This document shows, in pieces, positions 41,341 to 49,906 of a stretch of DNA of 64,000 nt. Made by a program: the position numbers and the translations under genes. Numbering within the stretch: position 1 is the stretch's first letter; every line of letters starts with the position of its first letter. This DNA comes from Streptomyces sp. CB09001 (GTDB lineage Bacteria > Actinomycetota > Actinomycetes > Streptomycetales > Streptomycetaceae), in NCBI RefSeq assembly GCF_003369795.1, contig NZ_CP026730.1, positions 7,183,001 to 7,247,000 of the forward strand, in the 5' to 3' direction. The notes below the pieces were generated by a model. It was not told the origin of the DNA. It saw only the letters and a list, made by a program, of their open reading frames with translations, and ran no database searches.

Positions 41341-42411
41341 TCAGCACAGGCCCGCGGGCTTGGAGGCGCCGCAGGTGTTGCCGGTGAAGGTGTTGCTCCT
41401 GCCGGTGTCGCCGGTCCCGGCGTTGACCAGGTCGGCGGGGGAGTTCTGGCTCAGCCGGTTGCCGTTGACCTGGTTCTTGGAGTTGGCGGTGCCCACCATG
41501 CTCGAGGCCAGGACGATGCCGCCCGACATCGACGACTTGCCCGAGTTGCCCTCGACCGTGTTGTCGGCGACCAGGACCTTCTCGACGCCGGTCAGGACGA
41601 TGCCGGAGCCCTGGAGGGCCTCCAGCCGGTCGGTCTTCGGGCAGGACTTGTTGTTGCGCAGGACGCGGTTGTCCCGCACGACCAGGTCACCGGCCCTGGG
41701 CGTGTTCTCGTCGCCGACGACGAAGACACCCGCGCAGTTGCCGGTGATGTGGTTGCCCGCGACGGCGAGGTTGCGCAGGCGGCGGACGGTGACGCCGATC
41801 CGGTTGCCCTCGAGCCGGTTGTGCGCCACCAGGGTGCCCTCGGCGTCGGCGGCGCCCTCCTCGGTCTTGACGGTGTTGGCGAGGAAGATCCCCGCGTCGC
41901 CGTTGGCGCGGGCGGTGTTGCCGCGGATGATGCCGTGCACGGACCGCTCCTGGGCGATGCCCCAGACGCCGTTCTTCACCGCGTTCACGTTCCGGACCGT
42001 CAGCCCGTCGGTGGCCATGGAGAACACACCGGTACGGGTGAACCCGGTCACCGTCAGGTCGGAGACGGTGATGCCCTTGACGTTCTCGTCCTTCGTGCCG
42101 ATCACGCAGATGCCGTTGCCGCCCTCGGCGCAGGTGTTGTCGGCGGCCTTCTGGGTGCTGGGCCTGATGACCGTGGAGCGGCCCATGCCCCGCAGGGTGA
42201 GCCCGGGGGTGCTCACCTTGACGCTCTCGTGGTAGGTGCCGGTGGTGACGAGGACGGTGTCGCCCGACTTGGCGGCGTCCACCGCCTTCTGGATCGACTC
42301 CCCGGGGTGGACCAGATGGGTCACGGGGACGGAGGACGCCGGGGCCGCGCCGAGCCCCGTCCCGATCATGGCTGCGGTGCACACCAGGTACACGACATGG
42401 CATTTCTTCAT
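41341..42411 (-). CDS. Secreted right-handed parallel beta-helix protein
   Basis: A 356-aa exported protein. The signal peptide MKKCHVVYLVCTAAMIGTG... ends near residue 28. The mature part opens with IQKAVDAAKSGDTVLVTTGTYHESV, the typical start of a pectate-lyase-fold beta-helix, followed by many 20-25-residue rungs with Asn ladders (VHGIIRGNTARANGDAGIFLAN, VADNTVEGNSG). Four paired cysteines suggest disulfides. Likely a polysaccharide-binding or degrading surface protein. ATG 42411 is preferred; GTG 42420 is in frame. No ribosome binding site is visible, but TAACGT lies seven bases before the ATG. Confidence 0.85.
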   Translation of the reverse strand: MKKCHVVYLVCTAAMIGTGLGAAPASSVPVTHLVHPGESIQKAVDAAKSGDTVLVTTGTYHESVKVSTPGLTLRGMGRSTVIRPSTQKAADNTCAEGGNGICVIGTKDENVKGITVSDLTVTGFTRTGVFSMATDGLTVRNVNAVKNGVWGIAQERSVHGIIRGNTARANGDAGIFLANTVKTEEGAADAEGTLVAHNRLEGNRIGVTVRRLRNLAVAGNHITGNCAGVFVVGDENTPRAGDLVVRDNRVLRNNKSCPKTDRLEALQGSGIVLTGVEKVLVADNTVEGNSGKSSMSGGIVLASSMVGTANSKNQVNGNRLSQNSPADLVNAGTGDTGRSNTFTGNTCGASKPAGLC

Positions 42412-42516
42412 ATTGCGCACGTTATGCCGGAATTATTGGACCGCGGGCGGGATGAGCCATCCGACGGCGTGTCATGAACGGCCGCTGAACCGCCCCTCGG
42501 TGGCAACCTGGGCGGC

Positions 42517-43053
42517 ATGGGCAAGACCGCGCTGATCGTCATCGACATGATCAACACCTACGATCACCAGGACGCCGAGTCCCTGATCCCCGCCGTGGAG
42601 TCCGTGCTGCCGCACGTGACCGGCCTGCTGGACCGGGCGAGGCGGCAGGGCGTCCCCGTGATCTACGTCAACGACAACTTCGGGGAGTGGCGCTCGCACC
42701 ACGGCGAGATCCTCGACAAGGCCCTCTCCGGGCCGCACTCCCGGCTCGTGGAGCCGTTGAAGCCCGACGAGTCCTCCCTCTTCGTGGTCAAGGCACGCCA
42801 CTCGGTGTTCTTCGAGACCCCGCTGACCTATCTGCTCCACCAGCAGGGGATCGACCGGCTCGTGCTGTGCGGGCAGGTGACCGAGCAGTGCGTGCTCTAC
42901 TCGGCGCTGGACGCCCACATCCGCCATCTGGAGGTCATCGTTCCGCGTGACGCGGTCGCCCACATCCACGCCGACCTGGCGGACGCGGCGCTGCGCATGA
43001 TGGAGCGGAACATGGGCGCCCGGGTGTGCGACAGCGGCGAGTTGTGGACGTGA
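42517..43053 (+). CDS. Isochorismatase family cysteine hydrolase
   Basis: A 178-aa isochorismatase-like hydrolase with the catalytic triad D10 (LIVIDMIN), a Lys in VVKARHSVFFET and Cys in CGQVTEQCVLYSALDA. The cis-peptide region TEQC fits amidases such as nicotinamidase-like enzymes, rather than isochorismatases that lack Cys. Only GGGCGG precedes the ATG. It diverges from the beta-helix gene. Substrate unknown. Confidence 0.88.
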   Translation: MGKTALIVIDMINTYDHQDAESLIPAVESVLPHVTGLLDRARRQGVPVIYVNDNFGEWRSHHGEILDKALSGPHSRLVEPLKPDESSLFVVKARHSVFFETPLTYLLHQQGIDRLVLCGQVTEQCVLYSALDAHIRHLEVIVPRDAVAHIHADLADAALRMMERNMGARVCDSGELWT

Positions 43054-43054
43054 G

Positions 43055-43085
43055 GCGACCCGCCGCCACGCCGGCGGCGGGTCGC
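43055..43085. terminator. Hairpin terminator after the isochorismatase gene
   Basis: Perfect 13-bp arms GCGACCCGCCGCC / GGCGGCGGGTCGC with a 5-base loop between convergent genes. Confidence 0.9.
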
Positions 43086-43092
43086 GTGCACC

Positions 43093-43584
43093 TCAGCCGC
43101 GCAGGCTCCGTACGGGCAGGACGACCTGCGCCGCCGAGGAGAGGGTGTCCGCGTGGTTGGCGAAGGCGGCGACCGCCTCGCCGTCGCCGGGCTCGCCCCC
43201 GGACCAGGGGCGGGTGGCGAAGATGAGACAGGCGTACCCCCGCCGGTCGACCGCCGCCCGCCACTCGGGAGTGGGTACGAACTGGGCGTTGACCCCCGGC
43301 ATGGTGAGGGCCGCCGCTCCCGGTACGACGAGCAGGCCGATCGGCAGGCCGGACAGGACGGTGCCGTCCAGGACGGTGTCGCCGCCCACCGCCAGTCCGG
43401 AGCGGCTCAGCAGCCCCTCGACGGCGGCCGGGGTCGCCTCCGGGCCGCCCTCCCCGTCGCCGAGCGAACAGGCGAGGAGGAAGGGGACGTCGCCGTCCGG
43501 CGTCTCACGGCTCCAGGACATGATGACGAGGGTGCCGAGGTCGGCGGTTCGCAAGGGGCGCGGGTCAGTGGAGATCGAGGTCAC
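43093..43584 (-). CDS. DUF5949-like hypothetical protein
   Basis: A 163-aa protein of the kind found widely in Streptomyces and named DUF5949: opening DLGTLVIMSWSRETPDGDVPFLLACSLGDG, central LTMPGVNAQFVPTPEWRAAVDRRGYACLIFATRPW and terminal VVLPVRSLRG. Its function is unknown; no signal peptide or membrane segment. The GTG start has TACGGT exactly six bases upstream and no ribosome binding site, so it is likely leaderless. Confidence 0.75.
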   Translation of the reverse strand: MTSISTDPRPLRTADLGTLVIMSWSRETPDGDVPFLLACSLGDGEGGPEATPAAVEGLLSRSGLAVGGDTVLDGTVLSGLPIGLLVVPGAAALTMPGVNAQFVPTPEWRAAVDRRGYACLIFATRPWSGGEPGDGEAVAAFANHADTLSSAAQVVLPVRSLRG

Positions 43585-43704
43585 CGCGAAACCGTAAGCG
43601 CGCGCGGCGGCGCGCCCGCCCGGCCGTCACCCGACTGGGCGACACCCTGGCCCTTCTTCATACGAATCTTCACACGAACGAGGGGCCCCGGGTGCCTCGC
43701 CCCG

Positions 43705-44394
43705 TCAGTGCTGCGACAGCCGTCCGCGGATGTCGTCGAAGTGCCGGTGCACGGCCGTCTCCGCCGCCTTCGCGTCGCCGGCGCGCACGGCCTCGACGAT
43801 CCTGGCGTGCATCCGGGCCAGTTCCTCGCCGTCGGCCGCCGCGCCGATCCCCCGCGCCTGGGCGCGCACCCGGTGGAAGGCGCTCCAGAAGGCGTCGAGC
43901 AACTCGCTGAGCAGGTCGTTGTCCAGCGAGCGGTGCAGCGCCCGGTGAAAGGCGCGGTCGGTGCGGGCGGCGATCTCGCCGGCCTCGCGCACCTCCGTGT
44001 GCATGGTCTCCACCAGCGCGTCCAGCTCGGCCAGGTCCTCGGCGGGCAGCCGGCCGGCCAGCTGGTGCATCAGCCCCGCCTCCAGCGCCTCGCGCAGTTG
44101 CAGGAGTTCGAGCAGGCTGCCCTGCCCCCGGCGGTGCCCGACCACCGTGCGGAACGCCATGGCCTCGGTCATCGGCTCCAGCGACATGGTCCCGACGTAG
44201 GTCCCGAAGCCCCGCCGGATCTCGACGATGTGCATGGCCTGGAGGGACTTGAGGGCCTCGCGCAGCGAGTTGCGGCTGACACCGAAACGCGCCATCAGCT
44301 CCGTCTCGGTGGGCAGCGGGTCGCCGGGGCCGAGGCCCTGTTCGACGATCAGCTCCTTGACCTTCTCCTCGGCGTCGGCGGCGACCGAGCGCAT
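43705..44394 (-). CDS. FadR/GntR family transcriptional regulator
   Basis: A 229-aa GntR regulator of the FadR subfamily: winged HTH (DPLPTETELMARFGVSRNSLREALKSLQAMHIVEIRRGFGTYV) and an all-helical FCD ligand domain (about 85-220, with metal-type His positions in FHRALHRSL, HARIVEAVRAGD and AVHRHFDDI). ATG 44394 is preferred for GAGAGGGG seven bases upstream; ATG 44436, with TAGAGT five bases before it, would add 14 residues. It diverges from a DapA/NanA-type lyase gene and probably represses it; NanR of sialic acid metabolism belongs to the same subfamily. Confidence 0.88.
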   Translation of the reverse strand: MRSVAADAEEKVKELIVEQGLGPGDPLPTETELMARFGVSRNSLREALKSLQAMHIVEIRRGFGTYVGTMSLEPMTEAMAFRTVVGHRRGQGSLLELLQLREALEAGLMHQLAGRLPAEDLAELDALVETMHTEVREAGEIAARTDRAFHRALHRSLDNDLLSELLDAFWSAFHRVRAQARGIGAAADGEELARMHARIVEAVRAGDAKAAETAVHRHFDDIRGRLSQH

Positions 44395-44546
44395 GTGACG
44401 TCCCCTCTCGACCCTTGACATCCCCTGCTCTGCCATGTGTCACTCTAACAGGACATGGGACATCCTACGTCCCCCGTCACCAGGGCCTCGGTGCGCTGCT
44501 GCCCGCCGCCGTCCCGGGACGAGAACAGTACGACCTGGAGTACCGC

Positions 44547-45476
44547 ATGCCCATCCCCACGCCGCTGAGCGGCGTCGTCCCCCCGGTCATCACCCCCCTC
44601 ACCCCGACGGGGGAGGTGGACACCGCCTCGGTGCGCCGGCTCACCGAGCACCTGATCACGGCCGGTGTGCACGGCCTGTTCCTGCTGGGGTCCAGCGGCG
44701 AGACCGCCTACCTCACCGACGCCCAGCGGCTGACCGCCCTGGAGGCCGCCGTCGACGCCGCCGCGGGCCGGGTCCCCGTCCTCGCCGGGGTCATCGACAC
44801 CACCACGGCCCGCGTACTGGACCGGGCGGCCGACGCGGTCCGGGCGGGCGCCGACGCGCTCGTGGCCACGGCGCCCTTCTACACCCGCACCCACCCCGTG
44901 GAGATCGCCGACCACTTCCGGCGTGTGCGCGAGGGCGCCGGACTGCCACTGTTCGCCTACGACATCCCGGCCGCCGTGCACACCAAGCTGCCCCGCGAGG
45001 TGGTCCTCGACCTGGCCGGGGACGGCACCCTCGCCGGGCTCAAGGACTCCAGCGGCGACGAGGGCTCCCTGCGCCGCCTGCTGACCGCACTGCGCCACCG
45101 TGCCCCCGGCTGCACCGTGCTCACCGGCTCCGAGCTCACCGTCGACGGCGCACTGCTCGCCGGCGTCGACGGCGTCGTTCCCGGGCTGGGCAACGTCGAC
45201 GCCCACGGCTACGTACGCCTCTACGAGGCCGCCCGGGCCGGGGACTGGGCGGCGGCCAGGGCCGAACAGGACCGGCTCGCCGCCCTGTTCGCCCTCACCG
45301 ACGCGGGCGATCCCGCCCGCATGGGCGGCAGCTCCAGCGCCCTCGGCGCCTTCAAGGCCGCCGCGCACCTGCTGGGCCTCATCGACTGCCCGGCCACCGC
45401 CGCACCGCAGGTACCGCTCGACGCTCCGGCCGTCGCCCGGGTCCGTGCCCGGCTCGCCGAGGCCGGACTCCTGTGA
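44547..45476 (+). CDS. DapA/NanA family lyase (dihydrodipicolinate synthase-like)
   Basis: A 309-aa class I aldolase of the DHDPS/N-acetylneuraminate lyase family. The substrate loop is GSSGE (where DapA has GTTGE and NanA GSTGE), Tyr in FAYDIPAA, and the Schiff-base Lys in LAGLKDSSGD (about 165). GGAG stands six bases before ATG 44547. A FadR-type regulator diverges and a NanT-like transporter follows, so sialic acid or another 2-keto sugar acid is a better guess than lysine biosynthesis. No kinase or epimerase (NanK, NanE) is present, so the assignment stays open. Confidence 0.85.
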   Translation: MPIPTPLSGVVPPVITPLTPTGEVDTASVRRLTEHLITAGVHGLFLLGSSGETAYLTDAQRLTALEAAVDAAAGRVPVLAGVIDTTTARVLDRAADAVRAGADALVATAPFYTRTHPVEIADHFRRVREGAGLPLFAYDIPAAVHTKLPREVVLDLAGDGTLAGLKDSSGDEGSLRRLLTALRHRAPGCTVLTGSELTVDGALLAGVDGVVPGLGNVDAHGYVRLYEAARAGDWAAARAEQDRLAALFALTDAGDPARMGGSSSALGAFKAAAHLLGLIDCPATAAPQVPLDAPAVARVRARLAEAGLL

Positions 45477-45519
45477 CCCAGGGACCGGGCCGGTGACCGC
45501 CGAACCCGGTCCCGCCCGC

Positions 45520-45555
45520 CCCGTCCCCCGCCCCGTCCCCCGCCCCGTCCCCCGC
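45520..45555. repeat. Three 12-bp tandem repeats before the MFS gene
   Basis: Three perfect copies of ccgtcccccgcc at 45520, 45532 and 45544, with degenerate flanking copies, in the 134-base gap between lyase and transporter genes. Confidence 0.88.
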
Positions 45556-45610
45556 CCTCGTCCCAGCCCCCGTCCCCCGACGCGCGTCTCCCCACCCGCA
45601 TAGGATCGCC

Positions 45611-47083
45611 ATGTCATCTGCGCGCACCACCCCGACCTCCCAGCCCTGGTACCGCGAGATCACCCGGGAGAAGTGGAAGTCCTTCTTCGCCGCCTGGATC
45701 GGCTACCTCCTCGACGGCTTCGACTTCGTCCTCATCACCCTCGTCCTCACCGAGATCGCCGACGACTTCGGGCTGTCCACCGTCGAGTCCGCCAGCCTCG
45801 TCTCCGGAGCCTTCATCACCCGCTGGCTCGGCGGTGCCGTGCTCGGCGCGCTCGGCGACCGCTTCGGCCGCAAGAGCGCCATGGTGGCCAGCATCCTGCT
45901 GTACTCGGTCGGCACCTTCGCCTGCGGCTTCGCCTGGGACTACACCAGCCTGTTCACGGCCCGCCTGCTGATCGGCATGGGCATGGCGGGCGAGTACAGC
46001 GCCAGCGCCACCTACGTCCTGGAGAGCTGGCCCGCCCGGCTGCGCAACCGTGCCTCCGGCTTCCTCATCTCCGGCTTCTCGCTGGGCGGCGTCCTGGCCG
46101 CCGAGGTCTACGAGCACGTGGTGCCCGGCCACGGGTGGCGCTGGCTGTTCTACATCGGCCTGTTTCCCGTCGTCGTCGCGCTGTGGGTACGCCGGGCGCT
46201 GCCCGAGGCCGACGACTGGGAGGCGCGGGTCGGGGCCGCCGGTGAACGGCCCAACCCCTTCCGGCCGCTGTTCGCGGACCGCCGCCGCGCGACGGTCAAC
46301 ACGGTGCTCGTCGTCGTCGCCACGGGCTCGCTCTTCGCGGTGTTCACCCCGCTCGGCGCCGGCGCGGTGCCCGTCCTGTCCGTCCTGGCGACGGCCTGTC
46401 TGGTCGCCTTCGCGGTACAACTGGGCGGCCGCAAGCGGTGGGTGCTGTTCCTCGCGCTCTGCGTCACCGTGTTCTGCGCCTTTCTCTACAGCTGGCCGGT
46501 CCAGGCCCTGCTGCCCACCTACCTCAAGACCGAGCTGGGCTTCAGCCCGGCCCAGGTGAGCGACGCGCTCTACTACGCCGGGTTCGGCACGATGGCCGGC
46601 TGCATCGTCACCGGCTTCGTCGGCGACCGGTTCGGCACCCGCAGGGCGTACGCCTGCACCCTGGTGGTGGGCATCGCCTTCGTCTTCCCCGTCTTCGCCA
46701 TCCGGGACAGCCAACTCCAGCTGGGCATCCTGCTGTTCCTGATGCTCGCCTGCATGCAGGGCATCTCCGGGCTGCTGCCCAAGTTCATCGCCGGGCACTT
46801 CCCGACCGAGACCCGGGCCGCGTCCCTCGGCTTCACCTACAACGTCGGCGCGCTGGGCGGGGCCGTCGCCCCGGTGCTCGGCGCCAAGCTGGCGTCGGCC
46901 ATGTCGCTGGGTCAGTCGCTCGCCGTGCTGACCTTCTCGCTGACCCTCGTGGTGATCGTGCTCATCGGCTTCGACGTCCCGAGCCGGCTCAACCGGCTCG
47001 TCGACAAGGAGGCGGTCCCCGACTACCTCGCCGCCGACGCGGCGGTGCCGGACGGGGCCGGGCGCATACGGTCGGCGCCGTGA
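45611..47083 (+). CDS. MFS transporter, NanT/sugar-acid type
   Basis: A 490-aa 12-helix major facilitator. Helix 1 is FAAWIGYLLDGFDFVLITLVL, close to the pattern of sialate and aromatic-acid symporters; the 2-3 loop is GALGDRFGRKSAM, and helix 4 has GMGMAGEYSASATYVLESW, as in the sialate:H+ symporter group. AGGA precedes the ATG by six bases. Co-directional with the NanA-like lyase gene, it probably imports that enzyme's substrate. Identification of sialic acid itself is inference from gene company. Confidence 0.85.
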   Translation: MSSARTTPTSQPWYREITREKWKSFFAAWIGYLLDGFDFVLITLVLTEIADDFGLSTVESASLVSGAFITRWLGGAVLGALGDRFGRKSAMVASILLYSVGTFACGFAWDYTSLFTARLLIGMGMAGEYSASATYVLESWPARLRNRASGFLISGFSLGGVLAAEVYEHVVPGHGWRWLFYIGLFPVVVALWVRRALPEADDWEARVGAAGERPNPFRPLFADRRRATVNTVLVVVATGSLFAVFTPLGAGAVPVLSVLATACLVAFAVQLGGRKRWVLFLALCVTVFCAFLYSWPVQALLPTYLKTELGFSPAQVSDALYYAGFGTMAGCIVTGFVGDRFGTRRAYACTLVVGIAFVFPVFAIRDSQLQLGILLFLMLACMQGISGLLPKFIAGHFPTETRAASLGFTYNVGALGGAVAPVLGAKLASAMSLGQSLAVLTFSLTLVVIVLIGFDVPSRLNRLVDKEAVPDYLAADAAVPDGAGRIRSAP

Positions 47084-47179
47084 GGTGGTGCCGGGCGGGG
47101 GAGGGCGCGTGCTCCGACTGGCCCAAGGCGCGGTGGCCAGGTGCGGCGACCGACGGTCACCTGATGTAACAGTCTTCTT

Positions 47180-47545
47180 ATGATCTGTAGACGAAGTGAT
47201 CGTCAGAGCGACGTGCGCGGTTCGCGTGGCCGCAGGATCCGCACCGCCGCGGTGACCCTGGTCGCCGCGGCCGCGCTCGGCGCGACCGGCGAAGCGGTGG
47301 CCGCGCCCTCGACTTCCCCGCGCACCGACTGGGACGCCATCGCCGCGTGCGAGTCCAGCGGCAACTGGCAGGCGAACACCGGCAACGGCTACTACGGCGG
47401 CCTGCAGTTCGCACGGTCCAGCTGGATCGCCGCCGGCGGCCTCGAGTACGCCCCGCGCGCGGACCTCGCCACCCGCGCCGAGCAGATCGCTGTGGCGGAG
47501 CGCCTCGCCCGTCTGCAGGGGATGTCCGCCTGGGGCTGCGCCTGA
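47180..47545 (+). CDS. rpfE: Resuscitation-promoting factor-like secreted lysozyme
   Basis: A 121-aa exported protein with only a transglycosylase-like Rpf domain after the signal peptide (cleavage near GEAVAAPS, residue 40). The domain starts TDWDAIAACESSGNWQANTGNGYYGGLQF, containing the catalytic Glu (E57) and paired Cys, and ends GMSAWGCA. Rpf proteins cleave peptidoglycan and aid spore germination and growth restart. It matches the short single-domain type represented by S. coelicolor RpfE. No ribosome binding site precedes ATG 47180; TAACAG seven bases upstream may be a -10 box. Confidence 0.88.
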   Translation: MICRRSDRQSDVRGSRGRRIRTAAVTLVAAAALGATGEAVAAPSTSPRTDWDAIAACESSGNWQANTGNGYYGGLQFARSSWIAAGGLEYAPRADLATRAEQIAVAERLARLQGMSAWGCA

Positions 47546-47677
47546 GGGCGGCCGTTCGGGCCCGGTCCGCGTCGGGTCGACCGGGGTGACCCGTGGGCTG
47601 CACGTGCCGCCGGTCACCGCCGCGTTCCGTTTCCCCCGAGCGGTGCACGGGCAGTCCCCGGCGGGGGAGCCGAGCGG

Positions 47678-47716
47678 CGGCCCCGGACGTCGTGTACGCC
47701 GATGCGTCCGGGGCCG
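47678..47716. terminator. Hairpin terminator between rpf and the ABC ATPase gene
   Basis: 12-bp arms CGGCCCCGGACG / CGTCCGGGGCCG with a 15-base loop, between convergent genes. Confidence 0.75.
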
Positions 47717-47735
47717 TCCCGGCCCGTCGCGCGTG

Positions 47736-48575
47736 TCAGCTTCCGGAGACGCGGCGGCCCGAGTAGGCCGACCAGCGGCCTTCGCGTCGGGCCACCGTGA
47801 TGTCCCGGCCGAAGCAGGACGTCAGCAGGGAACCGGTCAGGACCTCGTCCACCGCACCCCGGGACAGGACCCGGCCCTCGCGCAGCAGCAGGGCGTGGCT
47901 GACGGCGGGGGACAGCTCCTCGAGATGGTGCGTGACCGTGACGGTGGCCAGCCGCGGCCTCCCCTCGGCCAGTTGGTGCATCGCCTCGACGAGGTCCTCG
48001 CGGGAGGGCAGGTCCAGTGCGTTGAACGGCTCGTCCAGGAGCAGCAGGGCCGGATCGGCCATCAGTGCCCGGGCGATCAGGATCCGCGCCCGCTGTCCGC
48101 CCGAGCAGACCCCGTACGGACGGTCGGCCAGCTCCTTGACGCCGAGTTCGCACAGCAGCTCGCGGGCCCGGACGCGGACCTCCTCGTCGTACGTCCGCCA
48201 CAGGGGCTGCACGGTGCCGCTGTGGCCGGTGAGCACGACCGCGTGGGCGGTGAGGTCCTGCGGCACCCGCTGGGCGGAGTTGACGTGGCCGATGCGCGTC
48301 CGCAGCTCACGGACGTCCACCCGGCCGAGCCGGCTGCCGAGGACCTCGACCGCGCCCGTGGTGGGGTGCATGAGCGCGCCGAGCAGCCGCAGCAGGGTGG
48401 TCTTCCCGGCGCCGTTGGCGCCCAGCAGCGCCCAGTGCTCGCCCGGCCGGACCGTCCAGTCCACGCCATCGAGGATCAGCTGGTCGGTGGTGAAGCGGCG
48501 CACGCCCACGCTCTGGAGCCGGAGCACGGCCGCCCCGTTCTCGTCGGCCTGGGAGCGGGCTGTCGGGGCGGTCAT
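47736..48575 (-). CDS. ABC transporter ATP-binding protein
   Basis: A 279-aa single nucleotide-binding domain: Walker A GANGAGKTT (about 52-60), signature CSGGQRAR (about 157), Walker B LLLLDEPF and switch His in VTHHLEE. The helical region (SAQRVPQDLTAHAVVLTGHSG) resembles the ModF/iron-uptake group. AAGGAG seven bases before the ATG. No permease or binding protein gene is adjacent, so it is an orphan ATPase that must work with a partner elsewhere or act in a non-transport role. Confidence 0.88.
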   Translation of the reverse strand: MTAPTARSQADENGAAVLRLQSVGVRRFTTDQLILDGVDWTVRPGEHWALLGANGAGKTTLLRLLGALMHPTTGAVEVLGSRLGRVDVRELRTRIGHVNSAQRVPQDLTAHAVVLTGHSGTVQPLWRTYDEEVRVRARELLCELGVKELADRPYGVCSGGQRARILIARALMADPALLLLDEPFNALDLPSREDLVEAMHQLAEGRPRLATVTVTHHLEELSPAVSHALLLREGRVLSRGAVDEVLTGSLLTSCFGRDITVARREGRWSAYSGRRVSGS

Positions 48576-48795
48576 GCCGTGACTCCTTCACGCGCGGGGC
48601 ACCTCTCGGTCACCGCGAACACTAGATGTACTCACCACGCTCCTGTCCGGGCCGTCCGCTTCCTGGACGGTGGGCCACGGCACTCGCGGCGGCACCCGCG
48701 GCGTTACTCAGGGCGGGGATGAGTCCCCGTACTCATCCGCGGCACCGGGTCCGGCTCCTATCGTGGCGCCGTCGGTGGGACACGGAGGGGGAGTC

Positions 48796-49866
48796 ATGGG
48801 GCGGCGGGGCACTGCGCGGGCGAGCGGGCGGCGGCGGACGGGGCGTGTCGGTGGTGGTCTCCTGGCCCTGCTGGTGGGGCTGCTCGGCACCGGCTGTGCG
48901 GCCTTCGACACCGAGGACGACGTGCGGCGGGCCGAGGAGCTCGCCGAGGAGTCGTACCCCGGGGAGCTCGAGGTCGTCGACGCCCGGATCCTGTTCCCGG
49001 AGACCACCGGCTCGGAGGTCACGCTGTCGGTCGGGGACGACCCGGACGCGGCCGTCAGGTTCCGGGTGGACGCGGACAGGGACCGCTGCGACGGCGGCCC
49101 GGACTGCGAAGTCGCCCTCCGCAAGGCGGTGGACCGGGCCCGGCGGGAGGCCGGACACCTGCGTGCGATGCGCGCCGCCTTCGACGGCTGCGGGCAGCCG
49201 CTCCTGGCCACGGACGTGAAGCTGACGGCCCCCTGGATCGAGGCACGGTTGACCGATCGGACGGTGGACGACGTCCTGGCCCGCGTGGGTGCCTGCGTGC
49301 AGCGCTGGGTCACCGCTCGCGCGGAGCGGGATCCCGGTGCGGTGCCGAAGTGGGTCACCGTCAACCTCGTGGCCCCGGGAGCGGCGGAGGACCTCCCGGC
49401 GGCGAAGAGCACGTTGCCCGCCGTCGTGCGGTTCACCCATGGTCCCCGGCTCGCCGCCCTGGCGCGCGATCCGTACTACGTGGCCGCCTACCCGGTCGGC
49501 CGGGACGCGGACCGCACCGTCGACGCCGCCTCGGCCGGCCTGCGGATCGTCTCGCCCCTCGAGGAGCGGCAGGCCTTCTCCCGGCGGATCGACGCGTCGG
49601 TCCTGCCCGCCCTGCGCGCGACGTACCCGGACGCCGTGACGACCGGTGGGGCGGGGATGGGGGTGTGGCGACTTGAGCAGGGGACCCTCCGTCGCATGCG
49701 GGGGTACGTGCTGTTCTGCGAGCGGCCGCCCGCCGACGGCAAGCAGTGCTTCGGTGACCTGGCGGCCCTGGTGACCTCGGATCCGGAGGGCCGCGACGCC
49801 GAGGTCGTCGAAGTTCTCACGGACATCCGGGACGAGCGCGGGGTCCTGCGCCTGCCTCCGCAGTGA
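48796..49866 (+). CDS. Putative lipoprotein of unknown function
   Basis: A 356-aa exported protein. Signal region MGRRGTARASGRRRTGRV is basic, then LLALLVGLLGTGC supplies a lipobox-like site (Cys 34, slightly atypical because Leu is at -4). The mature part has no domain I recognise; it has paired Cys (RCDGGPDCEVALRK; ERPPADGKQCFG) and an acidic start. GGAGGGGGAG directly upstream marks ATG 48796; the frame extends 42 codons further without protein character. Monocistronic. Confidence 0.75.
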   Translation: MGRRGTARASGRRRTGRVGGGLLALLVGLLGTGCAAFDTEDDVRRAEELAEESYPGELEVVDARILFPETTGSEVTLSVGDDPDAAVRFRVDADRDRCDGGPDCEVALRKAVDRARREAGHLRAMRAAFDGCGQPLLATDVKLTAPWIEARLTDRTVDDVLARVGACVQRWVTARAERDPGAVPKWVTVNLVAPGAAEDLPAAKSTLPAVVRFTHGPRLAALARDPYYVAAYPVGRDADRTVDAASAGLRIVSPLEERQAFSRRIDASVLPALRATYPDAVTTGGAGMGVWRLEQGTLRRMRGYVLFCERPPADGKQCFGDLAALVTSDPEGRDAEVVEVLTDIRDERGVLRLPPQ

Positions 49867-49906
49867 CGGGGACGGGCGCAGGACCGGGGTCGCGGGGCGG
49901 GTGGAG

